Notes: a model not told the origin generated them from the letters alone. DNA of 5,429 nucleotides from Chloroflexota bacterium (GCA_011051635.1 DRKV01000402.1:1-5429); one strand, 5' to 3'. Shown: positions 1 to 5,429, counted from the first letter of the stretch. Program-made: numbers and translations.

Positions 1-35
1 ACGTGATACGTGATACGTGATACGTGTCACGTGAT
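1..35. repeat. 7-bp tandem repeat array (ACGTGAT)n at window edge
   Basis: Five consecutive heptamers: ACGTGAT three times, then a variant ACGTGTC, then ACGTGAT again, with the first two bases of a further unit following. The variant fourth unit creates a short inverted repeat, ACGTG-T-CACGT at 22-32, and a CACGTG palindrome at 28-33. The array begins at the first base of the window, so its true length is unknown. It lies 7 nt beyond the stop codon of the flavoenzyme gene and holds no recognisable terminator. It resembles in style the short tandemly repeated heptamers known from cyanobacterial genomes; no function can be read from it. Confidence 0.9.
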
Positions 36-42
36 ACACCAC

Positions 43-1215
43 TCACACCACGTTGTACTCGCGAATCAGGCGGCCTTCGGCGAAGCGGGCTAAATCCAGC
101 ATGGAAACGTCCACGCTGCGGGCGGAGCCGTCCAGGATGATTTCGGCCATCAACTGGCCTGCAATCGGGCCGTGCATGAAGCCGTGCCCCGAAAAACCGG
201 CCAGGAGGTAGAACCCCTCCAGGGGCGTGGGGCCGAAAATGGGATGCGCGTCCGGAGTGACCTCGTACAAACCGGCCACCCGGCTGACCGCGCCGGCGCG
301 CTCCAGCAGGGGCATCCGTTCTATGGCGGCCTCCATGTGGGTCAGTTCCCAATCGAGGTCTACGTTCTGATTGAAGCCCGGCGTCTCGTGCGGGTTGGAC
401 ATGCCCGTCAGCAGGCCGTCCCCCTCGCGGTGGAAGTACAGCGACTGGGCAAAGTCTATCACAAAGGGGAAGTCGGAGGGGATTTCGGGAAGCGGCGTCG
501 TCGTCAGCCATTGGCGGCGCAGGGGCGTGATGGGAACATCCACTCCCGCCATCTGACCGATGACCCCGGCCCAGGGGCCGGCCGCGTTGACCACCACGGG
601 AGCGGCAATCTCCCCCTGGGTGGTTTGCACACCCTGAAGGCGGCCTCCCTTGATGGTGAAGCCGGTCACCTCCGCCTCGGAGAGGGCCTGCACCCCCAGG
701 CGCTGGGCGGCCTTCAAGTAGCCCATCACCACCCCGTTGGGGTCCACCAGCCCGTCTTTGGGGCCGAAGGTCCCCGCCAGGGCGTCGTCGAAGCGCATCA
801 TCGGCAGGCGGCGGCGGATTTCGTCTCCATCCAGCCATTCGGTTTCCACGCCCAGGGAGCGCTGCAAAGCCACGTTGCGTCGGAAAGCCTCCACATCGGC
901 CTCGTTGGTCAGGACGAAGAGATAGCCGCACTTGCGGTAATCAATTGGATAACCGATTTCCTCCTCGAAGCGTTCCAGCATGGGCAAACTCGCCTGCGAG
1001 AGACGGATGTTGACCTCCGTGCCGAACTGGTAGCGCACGCCGCCTGCACAGCGACCGGTCGCTCCCGTTCCGAAGAATTCATCTTTCTCGACGAGCACAA
1101 TATTTTTGACCCCGCGGGCGGCCAGGTGATAGGCGGTGCTGACGCCCATCACGCCCCCGCCGATGATGACGATGTCGGCAGTTCGTTTTGTGGGATGGTT
1201 GTTTGGTGCGTTCAT
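43..1215 (-). CDS. FAD-dependent amino acid/amine oxidoreductase (DadA / sarcosine oxidase beta-like)
   Basis: A 390-residue flavoprotein of the DAO family, a normal length for single-subunit members. An N-terminal Rossmann strand carries the dinucleotide motif GGGVMG (residues 19-24), with the ribose-binding acid Glu43 at the end of the second strand. The family motif GATGRCAGGVR follows (51-61). The C-terminal flavin region is VTPDAHPIFGP (319-329) and GFSGHGFMH (340-348), typical of SoxB/DadA proteins. No signal peptide or membrane segment is seen, so it is probably cytosolic. It should oxidise the C-N bond of an amino acid or secondary amine (D-amino acid, sarcosine, proline-like or opine-like) to an imine; the substrate cannot be read. 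Gly315 sits where I recall monomeric sarcosine oxidase having its flavin-linked Cys, so FAD is probably not attached there. Its ATG overlaps the preceding gene's TGA as ATGA, with only a weak AAGG upstream, indicating translational coupling. It could also be a glycine oxidase or a proline dehydrogenase-like subunit. Confidence 0.9.
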   Translation of the reverse strand: MNAPNNHPTKRTADIVIIGGGVMGVSTAYHLAARGVKNIVLVEKDEFFGTGATGRCAGGVRYQFGTEVNIRLSQASLPMLERFEEEIGYPIDYRKCGYLFVLTNEADVEAFRRNVALQRSLGVETEWLDGDEIRRRLPMMRFDDALAGTFGPKDGLVDPNGVVMGYLKAAQRLGVQALSEAEVTGFTIKGGRLQGVQTTQGEIAAPVVVNAAGPWAGVIGQMAGVDVPITPLRRQWLTTTPLPEIPSDFPFVIDFAQSLYFHREGDGLLTGMSNPHETPGFNQNVDLDWELTHMEAAIERMPLLERAGAVSRVAGLYEVTPDAHPIFGPTPLEGFYLLAGFSGHGFMHGPIAGQLMAEIILDGSARSVDVSMLDLARFAEGRLIREYNVV

Positions 1216-2189
1216 TGCCTTTTTGCCTGTGGATGGAATGATTGGGCGTGCTTCAGGGCTACCTGGGTTGCCAGGGCATCCTGAACGGCCACGCCCACGG
1301 ATTTGAATACGGTGATTTGCGCCTCGTCCCTGCGCCCTGGGGCTTGCCCGGCGGCCACTGACCCCAGTTCGGTCAGGCCTTCCGGGGAGAGCATCTCCTC
1401 GCGCAGAGCGGCGATGATTTCCCCCGCCTCAGCCAGTACGGCCTCCCGGCTGTCCACGAAAACGGCGGCGCGGCGCAGGGTCTCCGGGGGCAATTCTACC
1501 ATCTGCGGCGTGTAGGAACCGACCCCGTTGATGTGGACTCCGGGCTTCAGGGCGGCATCCTCGAAGACCGGCGCGGTGGCGGTGGTAGCCGTACAGATGA
1601 TGTCTGCCTCCGCTACGGCCTGGCGGGGAGATTGCGCTGCCCGCAGACGGGCGCTGACCTGAGGCTGCATCTCGTTCAGGTAAGCCTCCAGACGGGCGGT
1701 ATCGGGGTCGTAAATCCAGGCTTCCTCGATGGGGCGCACCGTACAGACGGCCTCCAGTTGGGTGCGCGCCTGCGTCCCCGCCCCAAAGATGGCGGCCACG
1801 CGGCTGTCGGGACGCGCCAGCAAGTCCGTGGCGGCTCCTGAAGCCGCGCCGGTGCGCCGGGCTGTCAGCACGGCGCCGTCCATCAGGGCCAGAGGGCGCC
1901 CCGTATCCGGCTCCAGGGCGAGCACCGCCGCCTGGATGAAGGCCAGCCCGCGGGCCGGGTTGCCCGGAAACAGGGAAACGATTTTGACCGCCAGGGCTTC
2001 TTCTGTTCCCGTCTGCACGTAGGCGGGCATCAACAGGGTTGTGCCCTCGTGGGGCGGAATCTCCAGGCGGCTGCGCAAAGGAACCTGTGCCTTGCCGAGA
2101 GTGAGCGCCGCGTAGGCTTCTTTCATGGCCTGGATGAGTTCCGGCATGGGAAGCGCGGCGCGGGTTTCCTGGGGGTTGAGGATGAGCAT
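1212..2189 (-). CDS. Ornithine cyclodeaminase / mu-crystallin family protein (likely imine reductase)
   Basis: A 325-residue protein, the usual OCD/mu-crystallin length, with the typical start MLILNPQETRAALPMPELI. Family residues visible are Arg41, Lys69 in the AVKIVS strand (substrate-carboxylate site), and LTARRTGAAS (108-117). The Rossmann motif is FGAGTQA (135-141), with Asp161 ending the next strand, which suggests NAD(H) over NADP(H). The segment INGVGSYTPQMVELP (220-234) aligns with VGGDCPGKTE of true ornithine cyclodeaminase and puts Tyr226 where the catalytic Asp should be. This variant is common among mu-crystallin/ketimine reductase and delta1-pyrroline-2-carboxylate reductase relatives, so cyclodeaminase activity is unlikely; alanine dehydrogenase of the archaeal type is another possibility. 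The start is supported by family alignment, but no Shine-Dalgarno precedes it: the preceding bases are CATCCTGCCC and then a tandem repeat. Its TGA overlaps the flavoenzyme start by 4 nt, so the two are almost certainly co-expressed. Confidence 0.9.
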   Translation of the reverse strand: MLILNPQETRAALPMPELIQAMKEAYAALTLGKAQVPLRSRLEIPPHEGTTLLMPAYVQTGTEEALAVKIVSLFPGNPARGLAFIQAAVLALEPDTGRPLALMDGAVLTARRTGAASGAATDLLARPDSRVAAIFGAGTQARTQLEAVCTVRPIEEAWIYDPDTARLEAYLNEMQPQVSARLRAAQSPRQAVAEADIICTATTATAPVFEDAALKPGVHINGVGSYTPQMVELPPETLRRAAVFVDSREAVLAEAGEIIAALREEMLSPEGLTELGSVAAGQAPGRRDEAQITVFKSVGVAVQDALATQVALKHAQSFHPQAKRQ

Positions 2190-2198
2190 GGGCAGGAT

Positions 2199-2233
2199 GA
2201 ATAGTGAATGCAGAATGGTGAATGCGAAATGCG
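2199..2233. repeat. 7-bp tandem repeat, GAATGCA-type (5 units)
   Basis: Five heptamers in strict register on the plus strand: GAATAGT, GAATGCA, GAATGGT, GAATGCG, AAATGCG. The first four positions are nearly invariant (GAAT) and the last three vary. The array stops 9 bp from the start codon of the OCD-family gene, so it forms the immediate 5' leader of that gene and takes the place where a Shine-Dalgarno would be expected. The sequence is unrelated to the arrays at 1-35 and 2264-2326 although it shares the 7-bp period. Confidence 0.8.
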
Positions 2234-2235
2234 GG

Positions 2236-2257
2236 GGTGCGAAGGTGCGCTGTGCGA
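2236..2257. repeat. Degenerate 7-8 bp repeat, GGTGCGA-type (3 units)
   Basis: Three copies of a GGTGCGA-like unit: GGTGCGA at 2236, GGTGCGC at 2244 and TGTGCGA at 2251. Spacing is 8 and then 7 bp. It sits directly between the two longer heptamer arrays. The short length and the change of period make this the weakest of the repeat calls, but its position between two clear arrays supports it. Confidence 0.5.
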
Positions 2258-2263
2258 CCCGCC

Positions 2264-2326
2264 GCCCACCGTCTACCGTCCACCGTCCACCGTCTACCGT
2301 CTATCGTTCGTCGTCCGTCGTCCGAT
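2264..2326. repeat. 7-bp tandem repeat, GTCCACC/GTCTACC-type (about 9 units)
   Basis: Nine heptamers in continuous register: GCCCACC, GTCTACC, GTCCACC, GTCCACC, GTCTACC, GTCTATC, GTTCGTC, GTCCGTC, GTCCGAT. The central units alternate C and T at position 4, and the units nearest livF drift to GTCCGTC. The array ends 6 bp from the livF terminator hairpin. The graded decay from one side suggests slippage or unequal exchange followed by point mutation. No open frame or protein-binding motif is evident in it. Confidence 0.9.
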
Positions 2327-2332
2327 AGCGAA

Positions 2333-2368
2333 AAGCGCAGCCGAGCGAATGACAACCCGACTGCGCTT
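2333..2368 (-). terminator. Hairpin terminator after livF
   Basis: Read on the minus strand, AAGCGCAG (2368-2361) pairs perfectly with CTGCGCTT (2340-2333). The stem continues inward for five more pairs (UCGGG with CUCGG, two of them G-U), giving about 13 bp closed by a 10-nt loop. It begins 21 nt after the livF stop. The U tract on this strand is short (TTTT, two of which pair, then CGC), so termination may be incomplete. The other strand has TTTTT at 2372-2376 a few bases past the stem, so the element could work in both directions, though no plus-strand gene is present. Confidence 0.65.
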
Positions 2369-2389
2369 GCGTTTTTCGGCGGGGGATGG

Positions 2390-3103
2390 TTATTCTATGC
2401 CGAGATAGGCCTTCTGCACCATCTCGTTTTCCTTCAAGGTGGAGGCCTTGTCGGTAAGGACGATTTGCCCGGTTTGCAGCACGTAGCCGCGGTGGGCAAT
2501 CGAGAGAGCCATCAAGGCGTTCTGCTCCACCAGCAGGATGGTGGTTCCCTGCTGATTGATTTCCTGGATGGTGTCGAAAATGGCTTCCACCAGGACGGGG
2601 GCCAGCCCCATGGACGGCTCGTCCAGCAAAAGCAGGCGGGGACGCGCCATCAGGGCGCGGGCCATAGCCAGCATTTGCTGCTCGCCGCCGGAAAGCGTCC
2701 CGGCTACCTGGTTGCGGCGCTCCTTCAGGCGGGGGAAGAGCGTGAAGACCCGTTCCAGGTCCTCTTTGATGCCGTCTTTGTCCGTCCGCAGGTAAGCGCC
2801 CATGTCCAGGTTCTCGGAGACGGTCAACTTGGCGAACACCCCGCGGCCTTCGGGAACCATGGAGACGCCGCGGGCCACGATTTTGTGCGCCGGGTAGGGG
2901 GCCAGGTCCTCGCCTTCCAGATGCACCGTCCCCTGCCGCGGCTTGAGCAGGCCGGTGATGGTGCGCAGCGTGGTGGTCTTCCCCGCTCCGTTGGAGCCAA
3001 TCAGGGTGACGATTTCACCCTGGTCTACGGTGAGCGAAATGCCTTGCAGGGCGTGGATGTGCCCGTAGTAGGCGTGAACGTTGTCAAGTTCCAGCATTGC
3101 CAT
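2390..3103 (-). CDS. livF: Branched-chain amino acid ABC transporter ATP-binding protein LivF
   Basis: A 237-residue ATPase that would form a dimer with LivG on the cytoplasmic face of a Liv-type (HAAT family) importer. Visible parts are Walker A GSNGAGKTT (36-44), the LivF-type Q-loop region MVPEGRGVFAKLTVSENL (82-99), the ABC signature LSGGEQQ (137-143) and Walker B RLLLLDEP (156-163). The switch position reads LVEQNA with Gln194 in place of the usual ABC His; this EQN form is normal in LivF and separates it from LivG. The C-terminus ends in AYLGIE, the usual LivF ending. Length is normal and there is no extension. The start at 3103 has AGAGGAG 9 nt upstream; an alternative Met two codons later is farther from it. 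It follows livG by 14 nt and is closed by the hairpin at 2333-2368, so it looks like the last gene of the importer operon. The exact substrate is not readable; Liv-type systems also carry urea, amides and other amino acids. Confidence 0.96.
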   Translation of the reverse strand: MAMLELDNVHAYYGHIHALQGISLTVDQGEIVTLIGSNGAGKTTTLRTITGLLKPRQGTVHLEGEDLAPYPAHKIVARGVSMVPEGRGVFAKLTVSENLDMGAYLRTDKDGIKEDLERVFTLFPRLKERRNQVAGTLSGGEQQMLAMARALMARPRLLLLDEPSMGLAPVLVEAIFDTIQEINQQGTTILLVEQNALMALSIAHRGYVLQTGQIVLTDKASTLKENEMVQKAYLGIE

Positions 3104-3112
3104 TGGCGCACT

Positions 3113-3119
3113 CTCCTCT
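3113..3119 (-). promoter_or_regulatory. livF Shine-Dalgarno overlapping the livG stop
   Basis: AGAGGAG on the minus strand, 9 nt before the livF ATG at 3103. Its first two bases belong to the livG stop codon TAG (3118-3120), so a ribosome terminating on livG sits on the site that recruits initiation at livF. This supports the first of the two nearby Met codons as the start. Confidence 0.8.
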
Positions 3120-3927
3120 AAGAAGCAGCCGTCACCGGCTCGGCGTTGTCCAGACCGGAGGCCGCGCCGCGTCCCAGATAGGCCTCGATGACGCGCGGGT
3201 TGCGTTGGATGTCTTCCGGGCGTCCCTCGGCAATCTTGGTGCCGAAGTCCAGCACGGTGATTTTATCGCTAATGGTCATCACCACTTTCATATCGTGCTC
3301 AATCAGCAGGATGGTGATGCCCAATTTGTCGCGCAGCATCTCGATGAATTCAATCATGTCTTCGGTTTCGCGGGGGTTCATGCCCGCGGTCGGTTCGTCC
3401 AGCAAGAGCAACTTCGGCTTGCTGGCCAGGGCGCGGGCCACCTCCAGCCGGCGCTGCGCCCCGTAGGGCAGGTTGCGCGCCAGATTGTCGCCCAACCCCT
3501 TCAGGCCGACGAATTCCAGCAGACGCTGGGCTTCCTTGAGCGCCTCGGCCTCTTCCTTCAAAAAGCGCGGCGTCCGGAAGATGGCCTCTGCCCAGAAGGT
3601 CTTCAGATGGGGGTGCTCGCCGACCATGATGTTTTCCAGGGCGGTCATGTTGGAAAACAGACGGATATTCTGGTAGGTGCGGCTGATGCCCAGGCGGGTG
3701 ATGTGGTCGGTAGAAAGCCCCTGGATTTCGTGGCCGTTGAAGATGATTTTGCCCTCTTCAGGGGTGTAAAAACCCGTGATGCAGTTGAAGAAGGTCGTCT
3801 TGCCTGCTCCGTTAGGCCCGATGACGCTGTAAATCTGTCCTTCCAGGATTTCCAAACTGAGGTTGTTGACCGCAACCAGCCCGCCGAAGCGTTTGGTGAC
3901 CTCTTTGGCTATCAAAATCGGTTCCAT
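3118..3927 (-). CDS. livG: Branched-chain amino acid ABC transporter ATP-binding protein LivG
   Basis: A 269-residue ABC ATPase, partner of LivF. Counted from the start chosen here, Walker A is GPNGAGKTT (37-45), the Q-loop is ISRTYQNIRLF (81-91), the signature is the LivG form LPYGAQRRLEVARAL (153-167), Walker B is KLLLLDEPTAG (172-182) and the switch is LIEHD with His211. The PYGxQRR signature and NIRLF segment are diagnostic of LivG rather than LivF. The conserved ending EAYLG is followed by an extra tail of about 18 residues rich in Gly and Ala, a mild extension. The frame is open to an ATG at 3984, but that would overlap livM by 47 nt and add 19 basic residues unlike the family. The ATG at 3927 has GAGGAGG 5 nt upstream and begins MEPILIAKEVTKRFGG, matching the family N-terminus, so I chose it. 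It lies 10 nt after livM, in one operon with livM and livF. Confidence 0.95.
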   Translation of the reverse strand: MEPILIAKEVTKRFGGLVAVNNLSLEILEGQIYSVIGPNGAGKTTFFNCITGFYTPEEGKIIFNGHEIQGLSTDHITRLGISRTYQNIRLFSNMTALENIMVGEHPHLKTFWAEAIFRTPRFLKEEAEALKEAQRLLEFVGLKGLGDNLARNLPYGAQRRLEVARALASKPKLLLLDEPTAGMNPRETEDMIEFIEMLRDKLGITILLIEHDMKVVMTISDKITVLDFGTKIAEGRPEDIQRNPRVIEAYLGRGAASGLDNAEPVTAAS

Positions 3928-3932
3928 GTGAG

Positions 3933-3939
3933 CCTCCTC
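3933..3939 (-). promoter_or_regulatory. livG Shine-Dalgarno fused to the livM stop codon
   Basis: GAGGAGG on the minus strand lies 5 nt before the ATG at 3925-3927. The livM stop TGA (3940-3938) supplies its first two bases, giving TGAGGAGG. This is the strongest ribosome site in the window. It decides the livG start at 3927 over the upstream in-frame ATG at 3984, and it suggests termination-reinitiation coupling. Confidence 0.85.
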
Positions 3940-5429
3940 AGTCCGCGGCCGCGGCATCCGCGACCTCGTCCCAATCGTCTTCATCGCCGCGCAGTTCTCG
4001 CTTGCGGGCTGCTTCCGGCCAGAAGCCTTCCGGCTTGACCAGCATCATCACAATCAACAGGATGCCGTACATCAACAGGCGGTATTCGGTGAACTCGCGC
4101 AGCAGTTCCGGCAGGCCGACCAGGATGGCCGCCCCGACCACGACGCCCGGCAGACTGCCCAGGCCGCCGACGATAATCAAACTCAACACGTTGATGGAGA
4201 CCAAAATCCCGAAACTGTTGGGGAAGATGTTGTGCAGGCGGGAAGCGAAAATCGCGCCGGAGGCCGCAGAGAAGCCGGCCCCGATGGCGAAGGCCATCAG
4301 TTTGGTCTGTACCAGGTTGATGCCCATTGCCTCGGCTACGTCTTCGTCTTCGCGCATCGCCATCCATTGGCGGCCCAGGCGGGAATCGCGCAGGCGGGAG
4401 GCGATGAAGGCCGCGATGACCGAGCCGAAGAGCACCAGATAGTACATGTATTCGGGTTTGTTGAGTTCAAAGCCGAAAAAGGAGGGGCTGCGGATGCCCA
4501 ACATGCCCTGCGCCCCGCCGATGAGAGGAGCCAGCCAGTTCGAATAAGCCAGAACCCGGATGATTTCGCCGAACCCCAGGGTGACGATAGCCAGGTAGTC
4601 GCCGCGCATATTCAGCACCGGAAAACCGAGCAGAATGCCGAACAAGACGCCCACCAGGATGCTGAAGGGCAGCGCCAGCCAAAAGTTGAGCACGCCGCCG
4701 CCCGGCCCTTGCGGGCTGTTCAGCACGCCCATGGTGTAAGCCCCGAAGGCAAAGAAGGCCACGTACCCCAGGTCGAGCAGCCCGGCGTAACCCACCACGA
4801 TATTCAGCCCCATCCCCATCATCACGTACAGGCCGACGATGAAGAGCACCTGGCTGAGGAATTGTCCCACCAGCCAGGGGAGCGCCAGCGCCAGCACGAT
4901 GCCCAGGATGAGGAAATACCGCTGCCACTGCTGTCGCGTGGCCGGGGGCATGGCTTCCCACTTCTGACGGCCTTTCTTCCCCGTCCCCATGTACGAGAAA
5001 GCGAAGGTGACGGCAAACAGCACCACCGCCGCTATCGGGTTGAGCGATTTGTTCTGGAACATCCAGCGCACCGCGGCGCGCCCGATGAACTTTTGCAGGA
5101 TGGTGGCCGCGTTTTCGGAGAAGAGGCCGAGCAACAGAATCCACAACAGGCCGTTGATGAGCGCCTTGCGGAGACGTTCGTCCATCAACTCCAGGCTTGC
5201 TCCGGCCAACCCCAAAATAGTGGATACCAGTACCAGGGTCAGGCTGCCCAGGGCCGGCCCCAGGCCGAAGGTTATCAACTGCACCAGTTCGTCATTGATG
5301 TTGACGAACATGGGGTTTATCGGGAACAGCGTCCCCATGATGACCAGAATCAAAGGGGGCAGACCCGCCATCAGGCCGGCCAGCAGCCCCATGGGGATTA
5401 CGCTTTTACGCTGGTTGCCCTCGATGAAG
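3938..5429 (-). CDS. livM: Branched-chain amino acid ABC transporter permease LivM (5'-partial, long N-terminus)
   Basis: An inner-membrane permease that would pair with LivH and be driven by LivG/LivF. The first in-frame ATG is at 5392 (484 residues), but the frame stays open to the window edge (a further 12 codons reading FIEGNQRKSVIP), with no start codon and no Shine-Dalgarno there, so the true start is probably outside. Numbering from that ATG, the LivM core runs from about 157 to 455. It includes GLNIVVGYAGLLDLGYVAFF (195-214), GDYLAIVTLGFGEI (264-277) and the ATPase-coupling loop with MREDEDVAEAMGI (346-358), followed by hydrophobic spans near 364-385, 397-427 and 437-452. Ahead of the core lie about 155 residues with roughly four hydrophobic spans (about 3-20, 45-65, 77-95 and 117-136) absent from E. 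coli-type LivM. The C-terminus is a charged tail (RKRELRGDEDDWDE then Ala-rich). livH and a binding protein are expected upstream but cannot be seen. Confidence 0.92.
   Translation of the reverse strand, partial: FIEGNQRKSVIPMGLLAGLMAGLPPLILVIMGTLFPINPMFVNINDELVQLITFGLGPALGSLTLVLVSTILGLAGASLELMDERLRKALINGLLWILLLGLFSENAATILQKFIGRAAVRWMFQNKSLNPIAAVVLFAVTFAFSYMGTGKKGRQKWEAMPPATRQQWQRYFLILGIVLALALPWLVGQFLSQVLFIVGLYVMMGMGLNIVVGYAGLLDLGYVAFFAFGAYTMGVLNSPQGPGGGVLNFWLALPFSILVGVLFGILLGFPVLNMRGDYLAIVTLGFGEIIRVLAYSNWLAPLIGGAQGMLGIRSPSFFGFELNKPEYMYYLVLFGSVIAAFIASRLRDSRLGRQWMAMREDEDVAEAMGINLVQTKLMAFAIGAGFSAASGAIFASRLHNIFPNSFGILVSINVLSLIIVGGLGSLPGVVVGAAILVGLPELLREFTEYRLLMYGILLIVMMLVKPEGFWPEAARKRELRGDEDDWDEVADAAAAD

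Larger units (their letters stand above)
2190..2389. other. Repeat-filled intergenic spacer between livF and the OCD-family gene
   Basis: This 200-bp gap holds, going from livF toward the OCD-family gene, a hairpin terminator and then three unrelated short tandem repeat families lying nearly end to end. Open frames that cross it (for example on the minus strand from 2355) translate the repeats into low-complexity Arg/Asp/Gly-rich or His/Ser/Phe-rich sequence and are not credible genes. Any promoter for the downstream gene pair should lie here, but I see no convincing -35/-10 pair on the minus strand, so either it is non-canonical or the pair depends on read-through. Confidence 0.8.

Noticed and set aside
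22..33. ACGTG-T-CACGT / CACGTG palindrome as an operator or terminator
   Set aside because: It arises from one variant unit of the ACGTGAT array, is very short, and has no T tract, so repeat structure explains it.
172..1284. Long plus-strand open frame (370 codons) opposite the flavoenzyme gene
   Set aside because: Antisense shadow of a well-supported flavoprotein gene in GC-rich DNA; its translation is His/Gly/Gln-rich with no recognisable domain.
2190..2215. Possible -10-like TATTCA on the minus strand just before the OCD-family start
   Set aside because: It falls inside the repeat array, no matching -35 is seen, and one hexamer match is expected by chance.
2199..2326. CRISPR array
   Set aside because: Units are 7-8 bp and contiguous with no spacers and no cas genes; this is simple tandem repetition.
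2199..2326. Iteron-type replication origin
   Set aside because: Units are too short and varied, there is no adjacent replication initiator gene and no AT-rich unwinding region, and the setting is chromosomal metabolism.
1429..2355. Minus-strand open frame of 308 codons across the repeat spacer and the OCD-family gene
   Set aside because: Its N-terminus is translated heptamer repeat and the rest is a shifted reading of the OCD-family gene, with Arg/Gly/Pro-rich sequence and no domain.
2222..3121. Plus-strand open frame of 299 codons covering the repeats and livF
   Set aside because: Starts in tandem repeats and then runs antisense to livF; no motif or ribosome site supports it.
3097..4038. 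Plus-strand open frame of 313 codons opposite livG
   Set aside because: Antisense shadow of livG, whose Walker and signature motifs are all intact on the other strand.

Overview
The window is a GC-rich (roughly 60%) bacterial segment in which every supported gene lies on the minus strand, so it is transcribed from high to low coordinates. No gene is a taxonomic marker. The intergenic spacers are packed with 7-8 bp tandem repeats, and the LivM permease is unusually long at its N-terminus. I associate this combination with Chloroflexota (Anaerolineae-like) genomes, but that is a moderate-to-weak inference from memory.

Layout in transcription order. From the right edge down to 2390 are three tightly packed genes of a branched-chain/hydrophobic amino acid ABC importer: livM (permease, 5' end beyond the window), livG (ATPase) and livF (ATPase). 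The livM-livG and livG-livF gaps are only 10 and 14 nt, and in both the upstream stop codon abuts or is part of the next gene's Shine-Dalgarno sequence. The livH permease and the periplasmic binding protein are not in the window and would be expected upstream, beyond 5429. A 13-bp hairpin just after livF (2333-2368) is a likely terminator. A roughly 200-bp gene-free spacer (2190-2389) follows, made largely of three different short tandem repeat families.

Downstream are two translationally coupled genes sharing an ATGA overlap: an ornithine cyclodeaminase/mu-crystallin family NAD(P)-dependent enzyme (1212-2189), then an FAD-dependent amine/amino acid oxidoreductase of the DadA/SoxB type (43-1215). 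The left edge (1-35) is another 7-bp tandem repeat of unrelated sequence.

Working model (inference): the Liv-type importer brings in an amino acid or a secondary-amine amino acid. The flavoenzyme oxidises a C-N bond to an imine, and the mu-crystallin-like enzyme acts on an imino/amino acid in the same route. The cyclodeaminase-like protein has Tyr where ornithine cyclodeaminase has its catalytic Asp. An imine (ketimine or delta1-pyrroline-2-carboxylate) reductase role is therefore more plausible than true ornithine cyclodeamination. I see no RNA genes, CRISPR arrays, insertion sequences or phage genes. The window is mostly ordinary metabolism; the repeat-filled borders and the oxidoreductase/OCD pair are the parts worth a second look.
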